A DNA stretch of 64,000 bases, taken from positions 248,001 to 312,000 of the forward strand of contig JAESUZ010000482.1 in NCBI GenBank assembly GCA_017311185.1. The letters run 5' to 3'. The translations under genes and the position numbers were made by a program. This document shows, one piece after another, positions 11,150 to 21,846 of the stretch. Positions within the stretch are counted from its first letter, which is position 1; every line of letters starts with the position of its first letter. The notes under the pieces are model-generated. The model saw only the letters and a program-made list of their open reading frames with translations, was not told the DNA's origin and made no database searches. This DNA comes from Proteles cristata cristata (taxonomy: Eukaryota > Chordata > Mammalia > Carnivora > Hyaenidae).

Positions 11150-12989
11150 GTTAACGTGACAATTTAAAAACATACACAAAGTACAATAAACATCTCAACA
11201 CCCATGTATCCATGATCGACTTTCAATATTTAGGAACAATTTGCCAATCCCCTATTATCTATACTCTTTATTTCTCCTTCTTCCTGAAAACTGTGTTGCA
11301 ACTTGAACAGATCAGATGTATGCCTAACAGGCAATAGCTTTTTGAATTAGGATTTTAAAAATAATTAATATAATTTACATATAAGAAAATGTATCCATTT
11401 TAGTAAGAATATTTTTAAACATATCTCCAAATATGATTATAACACAACTAAAATAAACAATAATTTCCAGAAGTTATCCAATACCTGATCCCTATTCAAA
11501 TCCCCACAATCACTCTTTTTATAGCTGACTTATTCAAAGGAAGAGCTCAACATGGCTCCCATATTGTATTTGCTTTTTATGTCTCTGAAATCTCTTTTAG
11601 AACAGTTCCTCCATTCCATTGTTTTCCTCCATGCAATGAGCGTATTAAAGAATGCTGGTCATCTTTTCCCTGTGGATTTAACTATGCTTTGGATTTGGTG
11701 GATTGTATGAACCTGCTATCATTTAATGTGTTCTTCCATCCTTTGTATTTCCTGCCAACCACAAGTTAGATGTAGGCACACAAGTAAATTTCGCTACCTG
11801 CCTCCAGCTTGTTGTGGTCTAGGATATTTCAAGAGTTCTGTATTATTTCCGGTTGCATCCCTTCAGGCACCACGTGAACACTCGTTGCCCACTTCCGGTG
11901 ATGCTAAGATGGGTCAGTGTGCTCAGGTGTTTTCAGCCTCACCCATCAATTTTAAATTTCCTCATCGAACATTCACTCAACAATTTTATCAGCCTTAGAT
12001 GACTGCTGCCGAAATCTAGCACTTTGCTGGAGACTGTACAGTCATAATTTTTTATACTGCCCTTCCTTATGAATTTATTAGCTGGAGTTCTTCTAAAAAG
12101 AATGTTCCCCTACAAGTTATTTCACTTTATTTACTAATCTTCAAAATATAAAGTTGATTCTCTAGTAAAGGCCAAAGGAGGCAGAGTAATCTTAGTATTA
12201 TCATTAATTCTCTTCTGTTCATGTGTGAATTGCACTTCTTAGTCCTATAATGGTCAAATTATTCCAACTTGGACAGCAGGATTTCCATCATGTTGGCTTC
12301 TGTGTTCCTTTAGCGGGACCCCAATAGACACTGCTTCTTGGATTTTCTGGCACTAGATATCCTAAGTTCGCTGTGTACATTTCCCGCCTCAGACCTGAAA
12401 TCACCCATTTCTCCAAGGAACTCTGGTTAATTAATAGAATTTGGTATTTAAAGATGACAATTTAGCTGCAGTGGATAATCATTACTTCTATGCTCACTTC
12501 TGAGAATTGAGGCTGGAAATTTATAATTTTTAGAACAATAAATGTAAATCCTTAGTATCTACTGATATTTCATGTAAGATTACAGGAAATGTATTTAACT
12601 CCTATGATCATAGTTTTATCTCTTTGGTCTTGTGATGAAAATTCTGGTTCCTAATGACAGTTATACAATAATTTGCCCCCCCCCCACTTTAGATTCAAAA
12701 TAACATTATCCATATTATTTCTAAGAATCAGATTTCTGAAGGAAGTTTATTTTTGGTTCTTTTTGTCCTTTGACCGTAGAGACATAGTATCAAAATACTG
12801 TGTTTAAAAGCCACTCAAGGGGCGCCTGGGTGGCTTAGTCGGTTGAGCGTCCGACTTTCGCTTAGGTCATGATCTCGCGGTTCGTGGGTTCGAGCCCCGC
12901 ATCGGGCTCTGTGCTGACTGCCAGCTCAGAGCCTGGAGCTGTTTCAGTCTGTGACTCCCTCTCTCTCTGACCCTCCCCTGCTCACGCTG

Positions 12990-13022
<33 letters not shown>

Positions 13023-13650
13023 TAGAAATAAATAAAAAATATTTTTTAAAAAGCCACTCAAAATAATTCTTCCTTACGTGTTTATGATGTGATTTGATAT
13101 GTAAAACATCTTTTTTAGTAGGTTTTACATTTGTAAGAATTTTTTAAATTGTTTTAACATAATATAAACCATTGATATATTTCCAAAGTCAAAACTATAG
13201 AAGATCAATTTCAAAGAAATAGTCTATCTTTTTCTATTCTATTCTGTATCCTTCCTTTTCTCCTACAGGTAATCACTAAACCAATTATCAGTTGCTTTAC
13301 TTTTCCAGTGTTGCTTTTTAAAAATAAAATAGCACATGTATCTGAATGAAACATATCATATAGGCTATTCTGCCCCTTGCATTTAATAGGATGTCCTAGG
13401 CAGATAATTCCACAGGATACAGGGATCTATCTCTTGCCTTTTACAGCTAGGTACTCCTTTGGGCAGATGTCCTAGAGTTTATTCAGTTACCTCTTGATAA
13501 ACAATGATTTATTTCAAATCTCCTATTATTATAAATCATGTTATAAGTAAGAGCAGTTATGTGGATCGTTTTATACTTTTGCCACTTTTGTCTTGAGATA
13601 GATTTCTAGCAGTGTAGTTACTGTCAAAGGGTAACTGCATATGGCATTTT
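11150..13650 (-). mobile_element. Ancient L1 (L1M-type), 3' UTR to ORF2 end
   Basis: Read on the minus strand this is the long 3' UTR and C-terminal ORF2 region of an old L1. Landmarks on the + strand: acccatgtatccatgatcgac (11201-11221), ttatgtctctgaaatctctttt (~11578), catcccttcaggcaccacgtg, cagcctcacccatca, then gtaatcactaaaccaattatc (~13268) and tagatttctagcagtgtagttac (~13601), the decayed equivalent of the ORF2 sequence for a lipid-like LLGIYP region. A young SINE splits it at 12819. A C10 homopolymer lies at 12676-12685. Confidence 0.78.
12806..13061 (+). mobile_element. Young-type carnivore SINE with 13-bp duplication
   Basis: The body starts at 12819 with ggggcgcctgggtggc and carries gactttcgcttaggtcatg, ctgactgccagctcagagcc and tttcagtctgtgactcc, the young-subfamily marks. 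The duplication aaaagccactcaa is at 12806-12818 and 13049-13061. The pol III A box (tggcttagtcggt) and B box (ggttcgagccc) look intact. Confidence 0.97.
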
Positions 13651-13659
13651 GTTAGATAG

Positions 13660-13830
13660 TGTGAAATTACTATGTGCATCCTTAGGTAACTCATCTCCGT
13701 GGGCCTTGTACTTCATTTGCAAAATGGAAATAATACCTCCTTCCAAAATATCGTAAGGATTAAACAGACAATGGAAATCAAAGCACCTTGAAAAAAAGCG
13801 TAGCAATAGGCATATGTAAGTGATTACTAT
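13660..13830 (+). mobile_element. MIR relic
   Basis: Diverged MIR core: ggtaactcatctccgtgggcc, then tcatttgcaaaatggaaataatacctcc, atcgtaaggattaaacag and a decayed 3' part. Confidence 0.7.
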
Positions 13831-14300
13831 GAATACATGGCATTTCATTGGTAGAGAGGACTCGCGTAGCCACACAAATGTCTTACTATCGTGTCACTGA
13901 GTCTAATACTGAAGTAGAGAATCAACCTAAAACATAGGGAGTGAGACACAAAAAATTTAGATATATGTAAGATATGATGGGAACATAATAGAACCAAAAT
14001 AGAATTACTTTTCCAGGTGTGGAGATGTTGAGGAAGCCAATAATGGAGCTGAATCTTGAAGGAGGACAAGCAGTTGACTAGATGGTTTACTAGGGCATAA
14101 TAGGGCACCGCACCATCAGAGGTGGGAAACTGCACCAGCAACAGAGGAGTGAAATATTCATGGAAGAGTAAGAATTCTGGTATATGGGATCTGGGAAGAC
14201 ATGTGGGGGAATTGTACAAGGAGCTGTTAGAAAAGTCAGGGACAGAATGTAAAGGTTGTGCACACCATGCAAAGAAGTTTTCACTTTACAATACATACAC
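13831..14300. other. No recognised feature
   Basis: Unique-looking DNA. A 124-codon frame on the minus strand (13845-14219) has no recognisable domain. Confidence 0.45.
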
Positions 14301-14328
14301 TGTGTGTGTGTGTGTGTGTGTGTGTGTG
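14301..14328. repeat. (TG)n microsatellite
   Basis: Fourteen uninterrupted TG units after tacatacac. Confidence 0.97.
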
Positions 14329-14983
14329 GAAAGTGACTGACATGGACATTTTCTCAAAATCTCATACTTTGTATATATTCGTCACAAAAGTAAGTGTCAG
14401 CAATTGATTATAAATACACACGTTATATATCATATATGTTATTCAAAAGTATGCATAAATAGTTCTTTTTGAAATAGTTGTTTCAATGACCAACTGCATA
14501 AGAAGAATACCTACTGGGGAGACTTCTGGAAAGACAGCAGAGGAGAATCCTAAGCTCACTTTGTCCCATGGACACACCTAGATAAGAGCCACATCAGTGC
14601 AATTAACCCAGAAAATGACCCAATGACTGAAAAAATGGACTTTCCACAGTTAATCATAGAGAGGAGACCATATCCAAATGGCCAGGAGCGGCTGAGATGT
14701 GGTCGGGAACCAAACCCTCAGAGAGACTAACCACAAACCAGAGGGACACCATAAGTATGAATAAGGGAGAGGATTAGACTCCATGCCAAGCATCCCAGAT
14801 ATGCGGGACCTGCACTGAGAAGAAAAGTCCCCAAAACATTAGGCTTTGAAAAACCACTGGGTTTAATACCCCAACCTTAAAAAATCAACCACAGGAAAAA
14901 AAAAATCTTGAAAGAACACAAGTACATGGAGGCAAACTAACATGCTACTAAACAAGGAATGGGTCAAACAAGAAATCCAAAAG

Positions 14984-15227
14984 GAAATTTTAAAAATACA
15001 TAGAGACATGGGGTGTCTGGGTGGCTCAGTCAGTTGCGCATCTGATTTCAGCTCAGGACATGATCTCACTGCCTGTGAGTTCCAGCCGTGCATCAGGTTT
15101 TGTGCTGACAGCTCAGAGCCTGGAGCCTGCTTCAGATTCTGTCTCTGTCTCCCTGTCTGGCCCCTGTCTCTTTATCAAATATAAAATAAAACATTAAAAA
15201 AATAAAAGTAAATTTTAAAAAATATAT
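14984..15227 (+). mobile_element. Carnivore tRNA-Lys SINE inside L1
   Basis: Head ggggtgtctgggtggc at 15010; older-type body with gtcagttgcgcatctgattt and a diverged B box. The flanking L1 sequence aaattttaaaaatacat recurs with changes as aaattttaaaaaatatat (about 15210), giving a decayed duplication of roughly 17-25 bp. Confidence 0.92.
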
Positions 15228-15366
15228 GGGACAAATGAAATGAAGACAAGACAGTCCAAAATGCCTGGAATGCAGCAAAAGCTGCACTGAGAAGGAAGAG
15301 TATAGCAACACCAGGCCTTTCTCAAGAAGTATGAATACCTCATATAAACAATCTAACCTTACAAGT

Positions 15367-15615
15367 AAAGGAGCTAGAAACAGGGGCGCCTGAGTGGCTT
15401 AGTCGGTTAAGCATCCGACTTTCGCTTAGGTCATGATCTCGCGGTTCGCGGGTTCGAGCCCTGCGTCGGGCTGTGTGCTGACTGCCAGCTCAGAGCCTGG
15501 AGTCTGTTTCAGTCTGTGACTCCCTCTCTCTCTGACCCTCCCCTGCTCACGCTGTCTCTCTCTCCTAGAAATCAATAAAAACCTTAAAAGTTAAAAAAAA
15601 AAAAGGAGCTAGAAA
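15367..15615 (+). mobile_element. Young-type carnivore SINE with 14-bp duplication
   Basis: Body from 15383 with gactttcgcttaggtcatg, ggttcgcgggttcgagccc and tttcagtctgtgactccc. The duplication aaaggagctagaaa is at 15367-15380 and 15602-15615. It sits in the L1 ORF2 remnant; pol III boxes look intact. Confidence 0.96.
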
Positions 15616-15774
15616 GAGAAGAACAAAGCACAAAGCCAGTAGAAGAAAGGAGATAATAATTAAAAGCATAAATAAATGAAATTGAGAGAAATATTTCAAT
15701 GACACCAGGGTGTGGTTCTTTAAAAGGATAAAATTGATAAACCTTTAACCAGACTCATCAAAACAAGGAGAGAG

Positions 15775-16763
15775 CACAAGGTGATTGTCAAAACTCATGT
15801 TCCCCCCACTTCCACATACCCCTCAAAGGAGAAGAACTACAGTGTTCTATATTAGCATCTCTCAGTTTCTAGTTTATTGTATCAGATAGGCTCAGTGGCA
15901 TCGGAAAGGCATATTAATTCTACCTACGACCAATGATACATGGGACAAGGATGGAAGACAGAACTAACATGCATTTACTTCTAGACAGAGAAGAAAGGTA
16001 TTGAGTAATTTGTCATGGATAGACACTGAAAGAGTAGGAAAGAGAAACAGTCCATTAGGAAGAGTGGAGCACATGAAGTTTCAAAGGGAAAGGAGGGTAA
16101 TTTTTCAGATTTGACTAGGTTAGGCCTTATGCTGACAACTGTTCATGACTCGTGACCTTTGGCAAGTCATTAATTGTTCAGCCTCAGTTTTTCTTGTTTG
16201 TAAAATGAGGAGTTTGGGTTAAATGACCTGTAATTTTTCCTCCAGTTGTAAATTTTTAAAATAGTTTTAAATATTTGCATAGGTTTTGCATTATTTTCTC
16301 CGATAATATACTATCTGTGAAAAGCAAAGGTCCTAATATGCCTTGGGGAAAACCACATGAAAATACTGATACAGTAGTGAAATGGATCTTAGTATTTGAG
16401 ATTTTCACATGAGATCATTTGTTTAGTCGTGCTGTAAAAGTCTATTTTTACATTTGATAGCCAGGAAGGTCATTAATACATTCCTGTTATAAAACAATGC
16501 CACCCATTTTTGGAATATTTTTCTCCCTGACATAAAAACCCATTCAAATAATCATCTGCATATTGTTCCTATCTTTCCTACTTGAATTTCTTTCTCTTCA
16601 AGTACTGTAAAGAGAAGTTTACGGCAGCAACCAATTCATCTGACCTTGTAATTACATGGCTTATAGAATTCTGTCCAAACTGTAATTATTTCTTACTAAG
16701 AGTAACTTGTTCTGCAAGCTTTATTCTTCTAGTAAAACTCTGATATACACACAACCATATAAA
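15775..16763. other. ~990-bp non-L1 segment inserted in L1 ORF2
   Basis: L1 ORF2 sequence stops at 15774 and resumes at the next ORF2 residue at about 16764. The ten bases aaggagagag end the left part (15765-15774) and begin the right part (16764-16773). The segment between is unrelated to L1, has no poly(A) or poly(T) at either end and contains a MIR relic. See the matching finding. Confidence 0.6.
16120..16240 (+). mobile_element. MIR relic within the inserted segment
   Basis: MIR core text gacctttggcaagtcattaa, cagcctcagtttttcttgtttgtaaaatgagg is clear. MIR is older than the L1 that hosts the segment. Confidence 0.78.
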
Positions 16764-18170
16764 AAGGAGAGAGAGGACTCAAATAAATAAAATCAGAAAT
16801 GGAGGAGGAGAAATAAACACTGACACAACAGAAATACAAAGGATTATAAGAGAATATTATGAAGAATTGTATACCACAAGTTGAACAACCTAGAAGAAAT
16901 GGATAAATTCCTAGAAACATATATAAGCTTCCAAAACTGAATCAGGAAGAAAGAGAAAATTTGAATAGACTGATTACTAACAATGAGATTGAAGGAGTAA
17001 TCGAAAAACTCCCAACAAACAAAAGACCAGGACCAGAAGGATTCACAGGGGATGTCTATGCAACATTTAAAGAAGAGTTGGTATCTTTTCTTTTCAAACT
17101 CTTCCAAAAAAAATGAAGAGGAAGGAAAACTTCCAAATTCATTGTACATAGCTAGCATTACACTGATACCAAAACCCGATAGACACCTAAAAAAAAAAAA
17201 AAAAAGGAAACTTCAAGACAGTATCTCTGATGAACATACATGCAAAAATCTTCAACAAAATATTTGCAAACTGAACCCAAAAATACGTACAAAAAGTCTA
17301 CAGGATACAATTGACTATTTACAGATCAATCAACAGAATACAACACATTAACAAAAGAAAGGATATAAACCAAATGATCCTCCCAACAGATGCAGAAAGA
17401 GCATGTGACAAAATACAACATCCATTCATGATAAAAACCCTCAACAAAATATGGTTACAGGGAATATACCTCAATATAATAAAGGTCATAAAAAATCCAT
17501 AGCTAACATTATACTCAATGGTGAAAAACTGAGAGCTTATCCTCTAACATCAGGAAAAAGACAAGGACATCTGCTCTCACCATTTTTATTCAATGTAGTA
17601 GTGGAAGTCCTAACCACAACAATCAAACAAACAAACAAAAAAAAAATTAGAGGCATCCAAATTGGTAAGGAAAAAACAAAACTTTCACTATTTGCTGATA
17701 ACACGTTACTATATAGAAAATGCTGATGAATCCACCAAAAAACCTACTAGACATAATCAATGAATTCAGTAAGGTTCCAGAACATAAAATCGATATACAT
17801 AAATCTGTTGTGTTCCTATACACTAATAATGAAACAGTAGAAAGAGAAATTAAGGAAGCAGTCCCATTTATAATTGCACCCAAAACAGTAAGATACCCAG
17901 TGACAAACTTAACCAAAGAGGTGAAAGACCTCCATTCTGAAAACTATAAAACACTGATGAAAGACATCAAAGATGACACAAATGAAAAGATATTCTATGC
18001 TCATGGATTGGGAAAACAGTGTTAAACTGTCCATACTATCTAAAGCAATCTACAGATTTAATACAATCCCTATCAAAATATCAACAGCATTTTTCACAGA
18101 ACTAGAACAAGTAAACCTAAATTTGTGTGGAACCACAAAAGACTGAATAGTGAAAGTTATCTTGAAAAAG
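16764..18170 (+). pseudogene. L1 ORF2 reverse transcriptase remnant
   Basis: This stretch encodes the ORF2 reverse transcriptase domain in pieces across several frames. The catalytic box, normally FADD, reads FADN: ttt gct gat at 17691-17699 is followed by aac. An A-rich expansion of about 16 A's at 17191-17206 and an insertion of caaa units at about 17625-17650 add frameshifts. Many stops. It cannot make active enzyme. Confidence 0.85.
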
Positions 18171-18178
18171 AAAAACAA

Positions 18179-18384
18179 GGGGCACCTGGGTGGCTCAGTT
18201 GGTTAAGCATCTGATTTCAACTGAGGTCATGATCTCCAGGTCTGTGAGTGTGAGAACCACGTTGGGCTCTGTGCTGACAGCTCAGAGCCTGGATCCTGCT
18301 TCACATTCTGTGTCTCCCTCTCTCTCTGCTCCTCCTCTGCTTGCACTCTGTCTCTCTCTCTCTCTCAAAAATAAATAAATATTG
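18179..18384 (+). mobile_element. Carnivore SINE (first of a doublet) in L1
   Basis: Begins ggggcacctgggtggctcag; older-type body with gagcctggatcctgcttcac, CT-rich run and aaaataaataaatatt tail. The next SINE begins directly after the tail. Confidence 0.94.
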
Positions 18385-18602
18385 GGGCACCTGAGTGGCT
18401 CAGTCGGTTAAGTGTCCGACTTTGGCTCAGGTCATGATCTCACGGTTCGTGGGTTCGAGCCCCGCGTCGGGCTCTCTGATGACAGCTAGCTCAGAGCCTG
18501 GAGCCTGTTTCAGACTCTGTGTCTCCCTCTCTCTCTGACCCTCCCCTGCTCACGTTGTCTCTCTCTCAGAAATAAATTTTAAAAATGTTTAAAAATTTTT
18601 TT
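18385..18602 (+). mobile_element. Carnivore SINE (second of a doublet) in L1
   Basis: Begins ggggcacctgagtggctcag and has the intermediate-subfamily doubled gacagctagctcagagcc. It lies in the A-rich tail of the first copy: aaataaatatt before it resembles taaataatatt after it, a likely duplication. Confidence 0.93.
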
Positions 18603-18624
18603 TAAATAATATTAAAAAAATAAA

Positions 18625-20122
18625 AAGACAAAGCAGGAGGCATCACAATTCCAGACTTCAAGTTATCTTACAAAGTCGTAGTGGCCAAAACAGTATGATA
18701 TTGGCAGAAAAATAGATACACAGATCCAGAGAATAAAATAGAAAGCCCAGAAACATATCCACACGTTTATGGTCAATTAATCTATGGCAAAGGAGGCAAG
18801 AATATACAATGAAGAAAAGATGGTCTCTTCAACAAATGGTGCTGGGAAAACTGGACAGGTACATGCAAAAGAAGAAAACTGGACCACTTGCCTACATCAT
18901 ACACTAGAATAAACTAAAAATGGACTAAAGACCTAAATTCAAGATCTGAAACCATAAAATTCCTAGAAGGAAACATAGGCAGCAATTTCTCTGACACCAA
19001 CTGTAGAAACATTTTTCTAGATATGTCTCCTCAGGCAAGAGAAACAAAAGTAAAATTAAACTTGGGAGTGCATCAAAGGAAAACTCTTTTGCACGGTAAA
19101 GGAAACCATTAAGAAGACAAAAAGGCCACCTACTGAGTGGGAGAAGATATTTGCCAATGATATATCCAATAAGGGGTTAATATCCAAACTATATAAAGAA
19201 CTTCTACAACTCAACACCAAAAAATCCCATTAAAAATAGGCAGAGGACCTGAAAAACAAAAATTTTCCAAAAGAAGACATACAGATGGCCAACAGACACA
19301 TGACAAGTTGCTCAATATCACTCATCATTAGGGAAAACAAATTAAAAGCATAATGAGGTATCACTTTATACCTGTAAGAATAGCTAAAATCAAAAAGACA
19401 AGAAATAACAAGTATTGATAAAGATGTGCCAGAAAAAAAAAAAAAAAAGATCCCTGGTGCCCTGTATGCACTGTTGGTAGGAATGCAAATGTGAGTGCAG
19501 ACACCGGGAAACATAGCCGAGGTTTCTCAAAAATTAAAAACAGAGTTACCATATGATCCAATAATTCTACTACTGGGTATTTACCCCAAGAAAATAAAAA
19601 GAGAAATGTGAAAAGATATATGCACCTCTATGTTTTGTGTAGCATTATTTATACTAGCCAACACACAGAAGCAACTCAAGTGTGCATCCACAGACAAACG
19701 GATAAGGAAGATATGATGTATATATATACACATGCATATACGTACAATGCAATATTGCTTAGCCATAAGAAAAGAATACAGCCTTGCCACCTTTGACAAC
19801 ATGGATGGGTATAAAGCTAAAAGGAACAGGTCAGTCAGAGAAAGACAAATATCATATGCTTTCACTCACATGGAATTTAAAAAACAAAATGGCAAACAAA
19901 GAAGAGATAAACAAAACAGACTCAAACAGAACTGGTGGTTGCCAGAGGGGATGTCGTGGGGGGAGGGGATGAGTGGCATAGATAAAAGGGATTAAGAGTA
20001 CACTTACATTGATGACCACTGAGAAATGTATAGAATTGTTGAATTATTATATATACTGTATACCTGAAAGCAACATGACACTATATATTAATTATATCTT
20101 AATAAAATATTTAAAATAAAAA
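18625..20122 (+). pseudogene. L1 ORF2 C-terminus and 3' UTR remnant
   Basis: The L1 continues with gacaaagcaggaggcatcac, runs through the cysteine-rich C-terminal region (~19.4 kb, carrying a 14-A expansion at about 19435) and ends in a 3' UTR with ttgttgaattattatatata and an AATAAA at 20101. Every frame is broken repeatedly. Confidence 0.85.
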
Positions 20123-20598
20123 CATTCTTAATTTACCAAGTCACAGTTTGTCTTTGGTGACACTTCTCAAACAGAGGGATAAAACAGAACTGCAATTCCC
20201 TTACTTCCTCTTGCTAACTGGGACAATCAACAAATCCAGGGTAGCTGCCCACCAATTCTATTACCGTGTACCTAGCTAAGCCATCTTACAGGTACACACG
20301 GATTTCTGAAAATCACCTGGGAGGGAGAGAGGCACCTGGCTGAAAATGTAGCCCAAAAAAGCAGGTTTTGCTTTTCCCAAAAGCTCCACTGCGTTATCCT
20401 TCTGAGGCTCTGCAGCCTGAGGATGCCTAAAGCCTGACTATGTGACTATGCAGAGTTATTAGGGAACTATGTGCCAGGAATTGAGATCTTAGGAATACAT
20501 TATATTTTATATTTGATGTAGTTTTTAGAATGAAGTAGATATTTAGCTCCAATGTAAAGAATAGATGTGCAATACCAGAAAAAGCTGTTTTTCTTTAG
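20123..20598. other. No recognised feature
   Basis: Unique-looking sequence between the L1 3' end and a SINE. Confidence 0.5.
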
Positions 20599-20835
20599 AA
20601 ATTTGGTTTTAGGAGATGCCTGGGTGGCTCAGTTGGTTAAGTGTTCGACTTCGGCTCAGGTCATGATCTCATGGTTTGTGGATTCGAGCCCCGCGTCGGG
20701 CTCTGCGCTGAAAGCTCAGAGCCTGCAGCCTGCTTCGGATGCTGTGTTTCCGTCTCTCTCTGCTCCTACCCCACTCATGGTCTGTCTTTCTCTGTCTCTC
20801 AAAAATATACAAATGTTATAAATTTGGTTTTAGGA
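20599..20835 (+). mobile_element. Carnivore tRNA-Lys SINE with 16-bp duplication
   Basis: The perfect duplication aaatttggttttagga lies at 20599-20614 and 20820-20835. The body starts at gatgcctgggtggc, so its first bases are shortened or changed. B box gattcgagccc is present; the tail is short (aaaaatatacaaatgttat). Confidence 0.96.
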
Positions 20836-21150
20836 CCATGTAATCAACTATTCCCTCTTGGCCTCAATTCCCAAGAAGCTTACACCCAAATTGACGGCCT
20901 TTTCCTAGTAAATGTAGAGGAGTTTGTGTATTCGAGATTTTAATTTCCTTTATTTTATACACCAACTCTATTTTCCTGTGGTTCTGTATTCTGCTACTGT
21001 TATTAGAATTCTATTTCCCATATTCTCTTTGCAATGTTAGTAAGAGAATATATGTAACATACATGTAAGTCATTTTGCATTATATATATAACATTTAAGA
21101 AATAAATCATTACCCACACATTGCATCTACGTATGGACTTTCCCCAATCT
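20836..21150. other. No recognised feature
   Basis: AT-rich DNA with a short alternating TA stretch at about 21081. Confidence 0.45.
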
Positions 21151-21190
21151 GATGTCCGACACTTAACTGACTGAGCCACTCAGGCTCCCC
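21151..21190 (-). mobile_element. SINE head fragment (~40 bp)
   Basis: Only the reversed tRNA-like head is present: gtccgacacttaactgactg, then agccactcaggctcccc. No body or tail follows on the expected side, so the copy was cut by a deletion. Confidence 0.75.
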
Positions 21191-21242
21191 AAGACAAGAA
21201 AATGTTATTAATTATAAGGAAAAGAAAATACACTTGTAGTAC

Positions 21243-21283
<41 letters not shown>

Positions 21284-21355
21284 TGTGTGTGTAAAATCCA
21301 TGTATAAGTGGACCCAAGCAACTGAAACCTGTGTCGTTCAAGGGCCAACTGCATA
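21191..21355 (+). mobile_element. Tigger-type (Tc1/mariner) DNA-transposon relic
   Basis: Landmarks are aagaaaatgttattaatta, aagaaaatacacttgtagta, ctgtactctg, then after a GT run atccatgtataagtggaccc and a terminal gttcaagggccaactgcat. These match the right half of a common non-autonomous Tigger-type element whose end reads gggtcaactgta. The left half is missing. Confidence 0.72.
21249..21292. repeat. (GT)n microsatellite inside the transposon relic
   Basis: About 22 GT units with one interruption (gagt at 21281). It replaces the short A/T linker expected in the transposon consensus. Confidence 0.95.
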
Positions 21356-21610
21356 TTCCTCCAACCTGCAGTCTCTAGTCATTTGGATTTTTTCTAGTTT
21401 GGGACTGTTACAAATAGTAAACCTATAAAAGTCCCTACAGGTCTCCTGGCAAAAATGTGTATGAGTTTCTTTAAATCACATTCATAAATATATGTGGTTT
21501 GGTCACAGGGTATGTGAATATTCTGCTTTCAGAGATAGAGAAAATTTGTTTTCGAAAGTTGTTCTAATTTACATCCCAGCCAGTCAGGTATAATAGTGCT
21601 TCTGATAATA

Positions 21611-21846
21611 CACATCCTTTGTCCAGGCAACAGGGTGGCTCAGTCAGTTAAGTGTCCAACTCTTGGTTTCAGCTCAGGTCGTGATCTCACAGTTGTTGAG
21701 TCTGAGCCCTATATTGAACTCTGTGCCGACAGCATGGAGCCTGCTTGGGATTTTCTCTTCCCCACGCCCCCCCACCCTTTCTCTGCTCACACACACACTC
21801 TCTCTCAAAACTAAATAAACTTTAAAAAATCCACATCCCTTGTCAA
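21611..21846 (+). mobile_element. Older-type carnivore SINE with ~15-bp duplication
   Basis: Body 21626-21831 has aactcttggtttcagctcagg and gcatggagcctgcttgggatt, marks of the oldest subfamily here. The duplication cacatcctttgtcca / cacatcccttgtcaa at 21611-21625 and 21832-21846 has decayed at two positions. Confidence 0.93.

Larger units (their letters stand above)
14515..20122 (+). mobile_element. Older carnivore L1, interrupted and internally deleted
   Basis: The element opens with an L1 5' UTR start (ggggagacttctggaaagac), whose reverse complement ends the other complete L1 near 63.8 kb. By about 14.9 kb it has jumped to ORF2 sequence, so ORF1 and the endonuclease are missing. ORF2 then runs through the reverse transcriptase (about 17.0-18.1 kb) to a 3' UTR ending tatattaattatatcttaataaaat at about 20.1 kb. 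Interruptions: SINEs at 15.0, 15.4 and a pair at 18.2-18.6 kb, and a ~990-bp non-L1 segment at 15775-16763. I could not identify flanking duplications for the L1 itself. Confidence 0.85.

Noticed and set aside
12819..12900. Functional tRNA gene at SINE heads
   Set aside because: The tRNA-like head with A and B boxes is shared by all SINE copies and is followed by the SINE body, so these are tRNA-derived repeats and not tRNA genes.
13845..14219. 124-codon minus-strand frame
   Set aside because: No domain, no recognised family and no exon signals; expected by chance in AT-rich DNA of this length.
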